Below, piece by piece: positions 6,900 through 16,200 of a stretch of DNA of 45,023 nucleotides. The first letter of the stretch is position 1, and each line of letters opens with the position of its first letter. Below the pieces are notes generated by a model that saw nothing but the letters and a program-made list of their open reading frames with translations, was not told the origin of the DNA and did not search any database. This DNA comes from Lachnospiraceae bacterium. GTDB lineage: Bacteria > Bacillota > Clostridia > Lachnospirales > Lachnospiraceae. The stretch is from contig JAFSKT010000112.1 in the NCBI GenBank assembly GCA_017448845.1, forward strand, positions 1 through 45,023, in the 5' to 3' direction. The position numbers and the translations under genes were made by a program.

Positions 6900-7849
6900 T
6901 GAAGATATATTTTGCGCCATTAGAGGATGTAACGGGGTTCAGGTTCAGGAACCTCTTTAACAGCATGTTTTCAGGGGTTGATATTTACTTTAACCCCTTT
7001 ATTTCCGCTGTTTCCCCGGAGGGAAGGCATAAGAAGAGGGAGGAAGAGGATGTTTCTCCTGAGAATAATGAGAGCCTGACACTTATTCCCCAGATCCTTA
7101 CCAATGATCCCGGGGATTTTCTGAATACTGCAGACTGGCTTATGGATATGGGTTATAAGGAGATAAACTTAAATCTCGGCTGTCCCTCAAAGGATGTGGC
7201 CGCAAAGAAAAGGGGTTCCGGCTTTCTCTCCGTTCCTGACAGGCTGGATCGCTTTTTTGAAGAAGTTTTTGAGGGCTTTAATAAATCAGGACATGAGGAC
7301 ATAAGTATTTCCGTGAAGACCAGGACAGGTTACCGTGATACTGGCAATATGGACCGCCTCATTGAGATCTTTAACCGTTATCCCCTGTCGGAGGTCACGG
7401 TCCATCCCAGGCTCGGTAAAGACTATTACAGGGGAGTGCCGGACATGGAGGCCTTTGACCGCTTTTATGAAGAGATCAGGCACCCTCTTGTGTATAACGG
7501 TGATATAATAAGCAAAGAGGATATTGCCGGGATAGAGGAAAAATATCCGAAACTCAGTGCGGTGATGATAGGCCGGGGGCTTATCGGAAATCCGGCTTTG
7601 GCAAGGGAGTATAAGGGAGGAGAGCCCATAGACCATGAGGAGTTCCGCCTGCTTTTCCGGAATATTTATAAGATCTACAGGAAGGAACTCAATGCGGATA
7701 AGTATGCCCTGGACAAGATGAAGGAGCTCTGGGGCTGGGCAAAGGACAACCCCATGTTCAGGGATTCCCAGCGGATGATAAGAGCACTGCTCAGGTCTAA
7801 GAACCCTGCCGAATATGAAAGTGCAGAGAGGATGATATTTCAGAGATGA
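6896..7849 (+). CDS. dus: tRNA-dihydrouridine synthase
   Basis: This 317-residue Dus protein begins with APLEDVTGFRFRNL and contains INLNLGCPSKDVAAKKRGSG (about residues 90-109), which carries the catalytic cysteine of the family. SVKTRTGY, TVHPRLGKDYYRG, LVYNGDI and MIGRGLIGNP mark the FMN-binding TIM barrel. The enzyme reduces specific uridines in tRNA D loops using FMN and NADPH in the cytosol. The HPR block reads HPRLGKDYYRG rather than the usual HGRTRxQxY, typical of a divergent clostridial Dus group, so which uridine it modifies is unclear. Four-base overlaps join it to both neighbours. Confidence 0.9.
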   Translation: MMKIYFAPLEDVTGFRFRNLFNSMFSGVDIYFNPFISAVSPEGRHKKREEEDVSPENNESLTLIPQILTNDPGDFLNTADWLMDMGYKEINLNLGCPSKDVAAKKRGSGFLSVPDRLDRFFEEVFEGFNKSGHEDISISVKTRTGYRDTGNMDRLIEIFNRYPLSEVTVHPRLGKDYYRGVPDMEAFDRFYEEIRHPLVYNGDIISKEDIAGIEEKYPKLSAVMIGRGLIGNPALAREYKGGEPIDHEEFRLLFRNIYKIYRKELNADKYALDKMKELWGWAKDNPMFRDSQRMIRALLRSKNPAEYESAERMIFQR

Positions 7850-9558
7850 GAAAAAGCTTTTGGGTCTTGATACTGTCAATAATGGTCATTCTTTCCTTTA
7901 CGGGATGCAAGGGAAAGAAGGAAAGTATCCCTGTGCCTGCAAAACCGCAGGAAAGCTCCGCGGAACCGGAGAAGCCCGAGGTAACGGAGAATAAGGAGGA
8001 AGCAGCCACTGAGGCAAAGCCCTCCGAAGAAAGTACCGCTGCGGCCGAACCGGAGACGGAAAGCCATGAAAGTACGGCAGATACGGGCCTCAGCCTGGCG
8101 AAACGTCTCTGCGGAAAATACAGTTATCACACCTGGATTGAAGATTCGGAGCAGGAAGAGTTTCTGATCCTTAACGTAGTGGAATTCGGCGACAATCTCT
8201 ATGCATACTGCGGTCAGGCAATGGCAGATGATCATGAGTCGCTGGAAGCGTACAGTTTCTGGGCATCCGAATTCATCCCCTTTGACGCAGGAGAGATGAA
8301 GAGTGGGGAAAAAGACAGCGTAAAGGTTAATATGCTGAATTTTTCCATCATGTCCAATGCAGGTAAATACTGGAATGAAGGCATTTCCGGAACTATCACA
8401 TATACCCCGGAGGGCCTTGTTTTTGAAGGGTTTAATGATGACTTCCTCTGTCCTCAGGGTGACAGCAGGCTGTTCCTTAAGGATGAAAGGGTTGAGGATG
8501 TTTTTCCCTATCTTAAAGACACAGGCGGGGCTGCGGACGGACTTTCCGGCTTATGGCGCACTAAGGAAGAAAGCCCTCTGTTCCTGCAATTTAAGGACGG
8601 AAATATAAGTTTATATCAGAAACTGCCTGACAGTGAAGTGTATTTTGCTTCCGGAAGTTATGATACCTCAAAGGGTACTGTTACAACCATGATGAATTCG
8701 CTGGGCAGCGGCAGCATGCCGCTGGAATGGAAGGCGAAATACAGCTTAAACGGGGATACGCTTACAATCTCTTCAGAGGAAGATATTAATTTAAGTTCTC
8801 TTTCGGAAAAGACGGTTTTTGAAAGAGCGGAGGAAGGGGATATCCCTGTTATGACCGCGGACAGGATAAAGTTTAATGAGGACTCCTTCGGTCCCTTCGG
8901 GGATACAGCGGTTGGATCCGTGAGTGATGATGAGGGATTTTACGGCATATGGACCACCGCCGCAAAGGACTATGATACGGCGGTAAAAGACGGGAGAAAG
9001 CTCTATGAGCTTGGTTATGAAAGCTATGTCTGCTACAGTCCGGAGTGGGAAGGCTTAAGTAAAGACGCCTATTTCTGTGTGACTGCCGGCAGGTTTACGG
9101 ATAAGAAAGAGGCGGAAGCCAGGCTGGAAAACGTAAAGAAAGCGGGATTTAAGGACGCATATATAAAGCACAGCGGAAGCAGGAAATACAACACCCTCGA
9201 CTATTATAATTACGGCGATGTAGAAACGGAAGAAAAGGATGACAGGGTCATACTTAAAGATGTGATCGTCAATATTAAGAATAACTGGTATCCTTCCTTT
9301 GACGAAGCGGAGCCGGAATATAAAATGACATTGGTAATAGATAAGAATACGGTCTTTGATGATTCCTGTGAGATGGAATTCTTCGGCAATTACGAAAAAG
9401 GGGATTCACCCCTTAAGTGGTATAAACGGAATCTTGAATTGATGGAAAAAGATCCGGATAAATATATGTCCAATGGACCTGCACTTTCGGGAATATTTGA
9501 AGTGGGGATAACCGGGGACCATATAGACAGGTTTTTCGGAAGTTACTGGTGGGACTAA
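7846..9558 (+). CDS. SPOR-domain lipoprotein with lipocalin-like repeats
   Basis: The 570-residue product has a signal peptide ending in the lipobox SFTGC, so Cys21 should be lipidated and the protein anchored outside the membrane. A Pro/Glu/Ala-rich linker (about 22-85) follows. Two short beta-rich segments, starting near residue 90 (LCGKYSYHTW) and near 235 (LSGLWRTKEE), look like repeated lipocalin-like domains. Residues about 365-445 (IWTTAAKDYDTAVKDG, YFCVTAGRFTDKKEAEARLE) resemble a SPOR domain, which binds denuded peptidoglycan glycans in family members. The C-terminal 120 residues are unassigned. It overlaps dus by four bases and ends convergent with the yvyF-like gene. Confidence 0.7.
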   Translation: MRKSFWVLILSIMVILSFTGCKGKKESIPVPAKPQESSAEPEKPEVTENKEEAATEAKPSEESTAAAEPETESHESTADTGLSLAKRLCGKYSYHTWIEDSEQEEFLILNVVEFGDNLYAYCGQAMADDHESLEAYSFWASEFIPFDAGEMKSGEKDSVKVNMLNFSIMSNAGKYWNEGISGTITYTPEGLVFEGFNDDFLCPQGDSRLFLKDERVEDVFPYLKDTGGAADGLSGLWRTKEESPLFLQFKDGNISLYQKLPDSEVYFASGSYDTSKGTVTTMMNSLGSGSMPLEWKAKYSLNGDTLTISSEEDINLSSLSEKTVFERAEEGDIPVMTADRIKFNEDSFGPFGDTAVGSVSDDEGFYGIWTTAAKDYDTAVKDGRKLYELGYESYVCYSPEWEGLSKDAYFCVTAGRFTDKKEAEARLENVKKAGFKDAYIKHSGSRKYNTLDYYNYGDVETEEKDDRVILKDVIVNIKNNWYPSFDEAEPEYKMTLVIDKNTVFDDSCEMEFFGNYEKGDSPLKWYKRNLELMEKDPDKYMSNGPALSGIFEVGITGDHIDRFFGSYWWD

Positions 9559-9578
9559 AGCGGGAAACGCTTAAAGAC

Positions 9579-10010
9579 TTACTGCCTTCTTCCTAAGAAT
9601 CTCATTTTATCCCCGTCATGGGCGATCTGCTTCCTTTCGGGGGCAGGCTTTTCGATGGATCGTTTCATTTCACCGGCGGCCTTCGCAAAGGACATTCTGC
9701 ATTCATCGCAGAGTTTCCCGGACATTATGGGCTTGCCGCAGTGTTCGCAGAAAAGCCCGGTCTCACCGCTGCCGGTGTACTCAAGCCTTTCCTCTTTAAG
9801 CCAGTCCCTGATCCTGCTCTCGGGCACATCACAGTCCTTTGCAGTCTGATGAATGGTCCTTCCGGGATTATCACGGAGATAGGTCTTTACTTTGCTGAAC
9901 ATTTCCTCGTCCTCTTTTCTGCACGCCTGACAGACCTCTGCGCCGAAACCGGGGTACTGGAACATTCTTCTGCATATCCTGCACTGTTTGAAACTGTCAA
10001 GACTGGCCAT
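9579..10010 (-). CDS. YvyF-like flagellar-operon zinc-ribbon protein (TIGR03826 type)
   Basis: The 143-residue product starts at ATG 10010, eight bases after GGAG; an in-frame ATG at 10016 is too close to it. It has an N-terminal zinc ribbon (CRICRRMF, then CQAC), a short winged-helix-like region (VKTYLRDNPGRTIHQTAKDCDVPESRIRDWLKEERL) and a second zinc ribbon (CEHCGKPI, CDEC). This order matches the YvyF proteins found in Bacillota flagellar operons, whose biochemical role is not well defined. It stands alone here, convergent with the lipoprotein gene and divergent from the polymerase-like gene. A small stem-loop, AAGCG/CGCTT, sits in the 20-base convergent gap. Confidence 0.8.
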   Translation of the reverse strand: MASLDSFKQCRICRRMFQYPGFGAEVCQACRKEDEEMFSKVKTYLRDNPGRTIHQTAKDCDVPESRIRDWLKEERLEYTGSGETGLFCEHCGKPIMSGKLCDECRMSFAKAAGEMKRSIEKPAPERKQIAHDGDKMRFLGRRQ

Positions 10011-10046
10011 TATCATATCTCCGCCTTTCTTATTTCTTCACCTATC

Positions 10047-10074
10047 ATTGTAATATTCACAGGATAATAGTCAA
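10047..10074 (-). promoter_or_regulatory. Promoter of the yvyF-like gene
   Basis: Read on the minus strand: TTGACT (10074-10069), a 16-base spacer and TACAAT (10052-10047). It overlaps the opposing promoter at 10056-10084. Confidence 0.6.
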
Positions 10075-10084
10075 GGTTTATAAT
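10056..10084 (+). promoter_or_regulatory. Promoter of the polymerase-nuclease-Clp cassette
   Basis: TTCACA at 10056-10061, a 17-base spacer and TATAAT at 10079-10084, followed by GGGAGGA at 10106-10112 and the ATG at 10120. It overlaps the minus-strand promoter, so the two probably exclude each other. It is the only clear promoter I see for the cassette. Confidence 0.7.
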
Positions 10085-10119
10085 CAATACAATTCATACT
10101 CTTAAGGGAGGAATCATAA

Positions 10120-13100
10120 ATGAGAAAAAAACCGGATGATAAATACAAGCCGGTCAGGATAATGGATTTTTCGGCCTGGGACATAATGTTCCATGAAAGC
10201 ATAGGGGTAACCCTTTCAAGGGATATGGAGCTGAATGTGGAAATGGAGGAAGGAAAGATTTCCGATGAGAGCATGATCCTCTATAAAGGCAGTATGCCGG
10301 CGTCCCTTGACTGCTTTGAGATATGGGAAAGCTGTAAAGAATACCCGGACGATCAGCATATGGAGCCCTATACATATTCCTATAATAGCTCGCTTAAGTG
10401 CTCGGATGCGGTAATAAACGTGAAATTTACTTCGGAGATCTCACTGGAAGTCTACAATAAGTGCAAAAAGACTGCTGAAGGAGTCAAAAGAAAGAATAAT
10501 ATATTAAAAAAATGGATAGACGCAGTAGATGGTAATCAGAAAATATATGAGGAATATTCGAAAGCAGCCGAAGAAGACAAAGATAAAACGGCTATTCATG
10601 AAAGCCTTCTCAGTATGAGAAAGCTCTTTGTATCCTTTATTATTGATAAGCAGCGCTTTTCCGGAAAGAATAATCTCCTGAGCATAAGAAAGCATCTGTA
10701 TAAAAACGGGTTTGACGTAGATACCGGAAACGGCGTAAGGCATTACGTGGTATATAAACGTTCTGCCAGCAAGGCAAAAACCGGAAGCTGTTTATTTATC
10801 TGGGATAAGATATATGAACATATGATGGACTGGACCTGGATGGGGTTGTGGTCAAAACTGAATAAGAACGAAGAATACGATCTTACTTCGATGAAGGCTT
10901 ATGAAGCGCTGGTTTCTTCTTCCGTATCCGGAATGGCCGAAATAAAGCCTCATCAGATACTGCTTATCGAAAGTGTTTTGTCACCTGAGATAAATGCTAA
11001 CAGGCTTATCATGGTGAAAAATACTGATGGACAAGTGGAGCTTGTGAGCCCTGAGGATTATGAAGACTTAAAAGGTACCGGTTTCGAGGCACATAATAAG
11101 ATCTGGGACGGCCAGGCCCTGGTGGACAAAAGTGTCTTTGAGGCAGCGGGATATAAGGGAGACAACCGTCACGGAATGATGCTCCTTAGAAACAAGTTTT
11201 TCAAAGCCTGTGCATTTAATACCAATATTCAGAAATTTTACAGGGACAATAAGATAGAGAAAGTATACGACATGTTTGGCAGGGAACTGAATGTCAGGGA
11301 TATACGTATGATAGTGACTCCGGATTCCTTAAAATTCGTAGATAAGTTTGCAGATATCTTTTTTAAGGAAAAGAATGGCGAGTCGGCAAAGCATCAGGCT
11401 TATAAACACTGGCTTGAGAATATCCCCTCCGGATTCGGTATCGTAAAAGAAGAAAAGGCTTCCCACATAGGAAACGGAAAATACCATGAGGTCAGCTATC
11501 AGGTCTTAAGCACCCTGCCTCTTGATAAGAAAGATATGATAAAGATCATAGAAGAGGATATAAACTATGCGGATCTGCTGAAGAATGATGAAGCTGTGAT
11601 CTTAAAACACATGGAAGAGATCGGGCATTCTGTTACAAAGAATCTCTTTTTCAGCAAACTGTATAAGTACTTTTCAGATTTTGAACAGACCTTCGAATGC
11701 AGGGATATTATGAGAAAAGAGAGATACAGGTATTTAGACCGTATGAAGCTTGGGAGGATAAAGATAAGAGGCGATTTTTATGTCCTCTGCAGCATGCCTT
11801 TGGAAATGCTCATGTATTCAAAAGACCGGGATCCCGGTAAAATAACTTCCCTTCTGGGTCCGGGTGAGAGCTATATAAAAGGATATGGGAGAGGTAAGGT
11901 TACCATATTCAGATACCCCCATATTTCTTCAGGCGGAGTATGCTCATTAACTAATATAGATGAGAGCAGGGCTTCAGAAATAGAAAAGTATTTTAACTTA
12001 GATAATAAGGATGGGTCAAATATCATCATAATATCTCCCTGGGAAAGTAACATCATGGTAAGGCTGGGGGGAGCCGATTTTGATTCCGACAGTGTACTGC
12101 TCGCTGAGGATGAGACAATAAAACGCGCGGCAGAGGACCTTATCGATAATGAGAAATTCGGATTCCTGAATCCTTCTCTCGACGGGCTTCCTGTTGTTGA
12201 GATAGATGAGGAGCTGAAAGGGAGTCCAAATCTGTATAAATATGAATCTGAAGATCTTTCGGAGCTTGATAACAAGATCAGCGGAACAGGCAGGACCATA
12301 GGAGAATTATCCAATGATGCCCAGCTTTTCAATGCTTATTTCTGGGAAGAGTATTTTAAAGAGAACCATGACGAGGAATATCTGAAACAAACGTACAGAT
12401 GCAGTCTTATGTTATCAGCCCTGAATGAACTTGAGATCGACAGCGCCAAGCATGCTACGGAACTGAATATCAAAGATGAGAGGGAAGCGGTCAAAGAGGA
12501 ACAGTATAATGGCAAGCCGATACTCCGGAAAACTGAGGATAAGAACTACGAGAATCCCTATTATCTTTATTTAAATAAAAAGAAGAAAAGCGGGAAAAAG
12601 CCCAGCGGTATTGCTTTAAGAGCCGGTAATAAATTCTGGAACTGTCCCGTGGATCACATAGCAGAGATAATTGACGAACAACCAAGGAAAATAAACAATT
12701 CCCGTAAAGAGAGGATATCACTGTCAGTATTTTTGAAGTCAATAAGCAGCGATGAGTGCGAAAAAAAACCAACTGCCAATCAGCTTAATGAATTATACGA
12801 GACAATAAGGGTTACGGTTTACTGCCTGGAACTACTGACTGACTACAAGGGTGACAGTGAGACAGAAGAGAACAGGGAATGGATACAGTCTGAATGCCTT
12901 GATATACTTAAAAACCGTAAGATCAGTGCGGCAACAGCCTTTAGCCTGCTGAAACGCGGATATGAAAAACGTAAATCCGATTCAAAGAATGGGAAAAAGG
13001 GTGAATATAAATATCCGGATGTGACCAATAACAGTAAGGTTCGAAACAGATACTTAGGATTTGTGCTGTCCCTGATAGACAAGATGATGGATGAGGGGTT

Positions 13101-13233
13101 GCTTAAACCGGATATCTGCAGAAAAAGGCTTGTAAAGGGAAAACCGGCACCGGGGGAAAAGGGACTTGTTCTCTGGGGGGAAATGTATCATTATAAGATC
13201 GATCATCCGGGATATATAAAGCCGGAAAAATAG
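10120..13233 (+). CDS. Two-barrel RNA polymerase/RdRP-like protein
   Basis: This 1037-residue soluble protein has blocks in the order seen in cellular-type RdRPs and YonO-like polymerases: WDGQALVD (329-336), an R/K-rich strand LLRNKFFKACAFN (355-367), TPDSLKF (400-406), a barrel segment with RYPH (598-601), the metal motif GGADFDSDSVLLA with Asp653, 655 and 657, and later LNELEIDSAKHA (768-779), which resembles the AVDxxK block of RdRPs. In relatives the three aspartates hold the catalytic magnesium; the usual DxDGD glycine is Ser656 here. It should polymerise RNA, but template (DNA or RNA) and primer need are unknown. It heads the cassette, 31 bases before the nuclease-helicase gene. The first 300 residues are unassigned. 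Assignment rests on motifs read by eye. Confidence 0.65.
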   Translation: MRKKPDDKYKPVRIMDFSAWDIMFHESIGVTLSRDMELNVEMEEGKISDESMILYKGSMPASLDCFEIWESCKEYPDDQHMEPYTYSYNSSLKCSDAVINVKFTSEISLEVYNKCKKTAEGVKRKNNILKKWIDAVDGNQKIYEEYSKAAEEDKDKTAIHESLLSMRKLFVSFIIDKQRFSGKNNLLSIRKHLYKNGFDVDTGNGVRHYVVYKRSASKAKTGSCLFIWDKIYEHMMDWTWMGLWSKLNKNEEYDLTSMKAYEALVSSSVSGMAEIKPHQILLIESVLSPEINANRLIMVKNTDGQVELVSPEDYEDLKGTGFEAHNKIWDGQALVDKSVFEAAGYKGDNRHGMMLLRNKFFKACAFNTNIQKFYRDNKIEKVYDMFGRELNVRDIRMIVTPDSLKFVDKFADIFFKEKNGESAKHQAYKHWLENIPSGFGIVKEEKASHIGNGKYHEVSYQVLSTLPLDKKDMIKIIEEDINYADLLKNDEAVILKHMEEIGHSVTKNLFFSKLYKYFSDFEQTFECRDIMRKERYRYLDRMKLGRIKIRGDFYVLCSMPLEMLMYSKDRDPGKITSLLGPGESYIKGYGRGKVTIFRYPHISSGGVCSLTNIDESRASEIEKYFNLDNKDGSNIIIISPWESNIMVRLGGADFDSDSVLLAEDETIKRAAEDLIDNEKFGFLNPSLDGLPVVEIDEELKGSPNLYKYESEDLSELDNKISGTGRTIGELSNDAQLFNAYFWEEYFKENHDEEYLKQTYRCSLMLSALNELEIDSAKHATELNIKDEREAVKEEQYNGKPILRKTEDKNYENPYYLYLNKKKKSGKKPSGIALRAGNKFWNCPVDHIAEIIDEQPRKINNSRKERISLSVFLKSISSDECEKKPTANQLNELYETIRVTVYCLELLTDYKGDSETEENREWIQSECLDILKNRKISAATAFSLLKRGYEKRKSDSKNGKKGEYKYPDVTNNSKVRNRYLGFVLSLIDKMMDEGLLKPDICRKRLVKGKPAPGEKGLVLWGEMYHYKIDHPGYIKPEK

Positions 13234-13264
13234 AAAGTTTTAGGGTATTAAGGAGGAAGTTGTT

Positions 13265-16200
13265 GTGCCGAAGTTTACTTATACAATAAGACCGTCTAAA
13301 TGTGTTGAGGATTATTTTGTCCATACATGTGAAAGATACCTTTTATACAGCGGATTAGCTGTCAAAGACCGTAATAGCTTTAAGCTTGACAGGCCGTCAG
13401 GGTCAGGAAACCCTGTTGCTGCCCGGGCGGGAGATGCCCTGGAGGTCAAAGTCATAACGGAGTATATAGATGAGAAACTTCTGCATGTTAAAAAAGAAAT
13501 AAAGGACGGAAAAACATCCTATCATAAGTTTGATCCGGAGGAAACAATAGATGAGCTGAAAAAGATGGTTTCTGAAGTCGGTAAAGACAAAAAGACACGG
13601 TATCTTTATCAGGGTACCCTGAAGGTTCCTGAGGATCTCAAAAGAACACTCTTCAGGTTTGACGAGGATCTTTATAACGGAAAAGATAAAGATCTTAAGG
13701 TGGACTTTTCTCCCACAAATCCGGACCTCATCAGAGTTCACTGGGACGATGAAATGGAAAAGCCCGTGTTGTCTGTCATAGATATAAAGCTTGCAAGAAG
13801 GATGAAACTTGCCCACAAGGTGCAGGTGGCGCTTTATATTGAGATACTTCAGGCTGTGGCGGATGAATACAAGCTGGATGTACCGGTAAATAAAGAGGAG
13901 GGTTATCTCTGGAACGGGGGACAGACAGAAGAGCGGCCTTTCCCTGTTAGAGAGGTAAGTGAACTTTTGGATGGTTATTTTTCCAATATACTTCCCGAAT
14001 TTATCGCTAAGCTCTATGACAGCATTAAAAGCGGAAAGACTGCCGGACTTAAGGGAATACTGGATAATTGCGTGGGCCAGAAATGCGAGTGGTGCGAAAA
14101 CGGAAGGCAGTGCATCAAAGAACTAAAGGAGGGTTCCAGAACCCAGGTGATTCCCTATCTTTCAGCATACGCCCAGAAATACGCAAGAAAGCTAAGGGCT
14201 CCGGAAGGAATTAAAGACTTTAAGAAGTTTGTAAGCGATATGGATAACAGGAAACTTCTGAGCTGTAACCGTTCCTGGGACTATATCATAAATGACGGAG
14301 TGACCGTAGAGGTACAGTCTGAGGCTGCACCGTATAAATGGGAGGATATCAAAAACACAGATTATAAATGGAAAAACGTAAAATCCCTTACCCTGCCGCG
14401 ATGGCAGGATGTAATGGTCGTCCTTACAGCGCAGAAGTATGCAGGCGATAACAGGGTATATGCGCTGGGAATATATACAAATGAGTACAAGGGACAGGGA
14501 GAAGCTCCGGCTGAAGATAATGAAACCGGTCATTCCTCAAATTGGGAGACCGGATCATTTATATTCATATCAGAAGAGAATACGGAAGATGCATACAGGG
14601 AAAATGTGGGGTCCTTTGTAAAAAAACTCCACGAGGTACTGGAAAAGTATGACACCCTGAACAGACAGACAGGTCCCGGAGAAAGAAAAATATCCCTTCA
14701 GGGCTATGTGATGGATCCCTATGAATTAATGAATCTGGAAGAAGTCCTTTATGAAACGCTGGAAACGGAAACCGACACCGGTCTTATCGGGGAGGTTATG
14801 GACATTCTTTTCTGGATGCAGGGGGAAAAGCTTGTTGAGACAGAAGGCGACAAACCCCATGAGACGGAGTTCCCCGTGATCGTCATCGGCAGGGAATTAA
14901 GGAAGCTTATCTCCCTTCCGTTGCCGGTTGCATACAGGCTCCCGGATGTAATGAGAGCCATGAAGGTATGGGTAGAAGAAGACATGCTTTTTACCAAAGA
15001 AGATCATGAAGATTATTTTGAATTAATTTCAAATGTCATGAAATCTGATGTGATACACCGGGTATGGAATGAAGGAAAAAAGGATGAAACGGAAAAAATC
15101 AGGGAACATATTACAAAAAGGCTTTATTCCGAGGGCAGGATCCTTATTAAGATGCAGGGAGAAGGCAGGAAAAATAACAGCCTTGTCCGTAGCATTTCAG
15201 GATTCTATATGCCGGGGAGGATCTCATACCAAAACGACCTGTTAAGAAAATGGGCCTTTGAGGTAAGGCTTGAGAATCTTTTGGCCTATCATCAAATAAG
15301 GGGTGGGAGGCTTAAAGAGCTTGATATTGCAAAGGCGGAAGGGACCATAATAGAGATGGAAGTTACCGGCCTTGGTGATGTCGGGACCGCGTACGGAAGG
15401 CCCTGCCGGCAGATCAAACTGCATACTGACAGTCTGACGGCGGATTTTACAGGGGGATGGTTTTCCGCTGCTATCGTAAAGACTGATCACCTTATGGATC
15501 TCTATCGGTTTAACGATCATAAGTACAGTGATAACAAAGTTTTTCTTGACGATCTGGGTATTCTCGGAGGCATAGAATATTCCAAGAGCAATAATTCTCT
15601 TACTGTAGTGGCAGACTTAAGCGGAAGTGAAAACACCGTTAAAAGCTTTAATATCAATGATCATGTTTATATCTCGAATAGATTTACTGATTTTAACAGC
15701 GATAAGATCTACAGAGAGTTTTCCCAAATAGATCGCGGGGAAAACAAAGATCTGCTGGATCCCGCACGCATGGGCCGTATTACAGGGATTGATCACAACA
15801 CTGATAAAGATAGATTAAAGGAATACAGCAGTCCGGACGACTATAATTTTACCGATTCACAGGAGAGAGCATTCCGGCACGTATATGAAAATACCCTTAC
15901 AGTGCTGCAGGGACCTCCGGGCACCGGAAAGACCGATTTTATCGCAAGAGCAGTCATAACATTATGCAGGTTCTTTAAGAAGGAGGCGAAAAGAAACCTA
16001 CGGGTTCTTATAACAGCTAATTCCCATGCGGCTATCGAAAATGTACTCTTTATGATAGATAAGAAAATGGGGAAGTGTGAGGATATCAGCCTGTACAAAG
16101 CATCCCGCTTTGATGACGGATCAAAGAAGCCGGTTGGAAAAGTATGTATCGTTAATGATTATTCCCTGAGCGATGATACTGTTTACAGTCATATGAGGGA

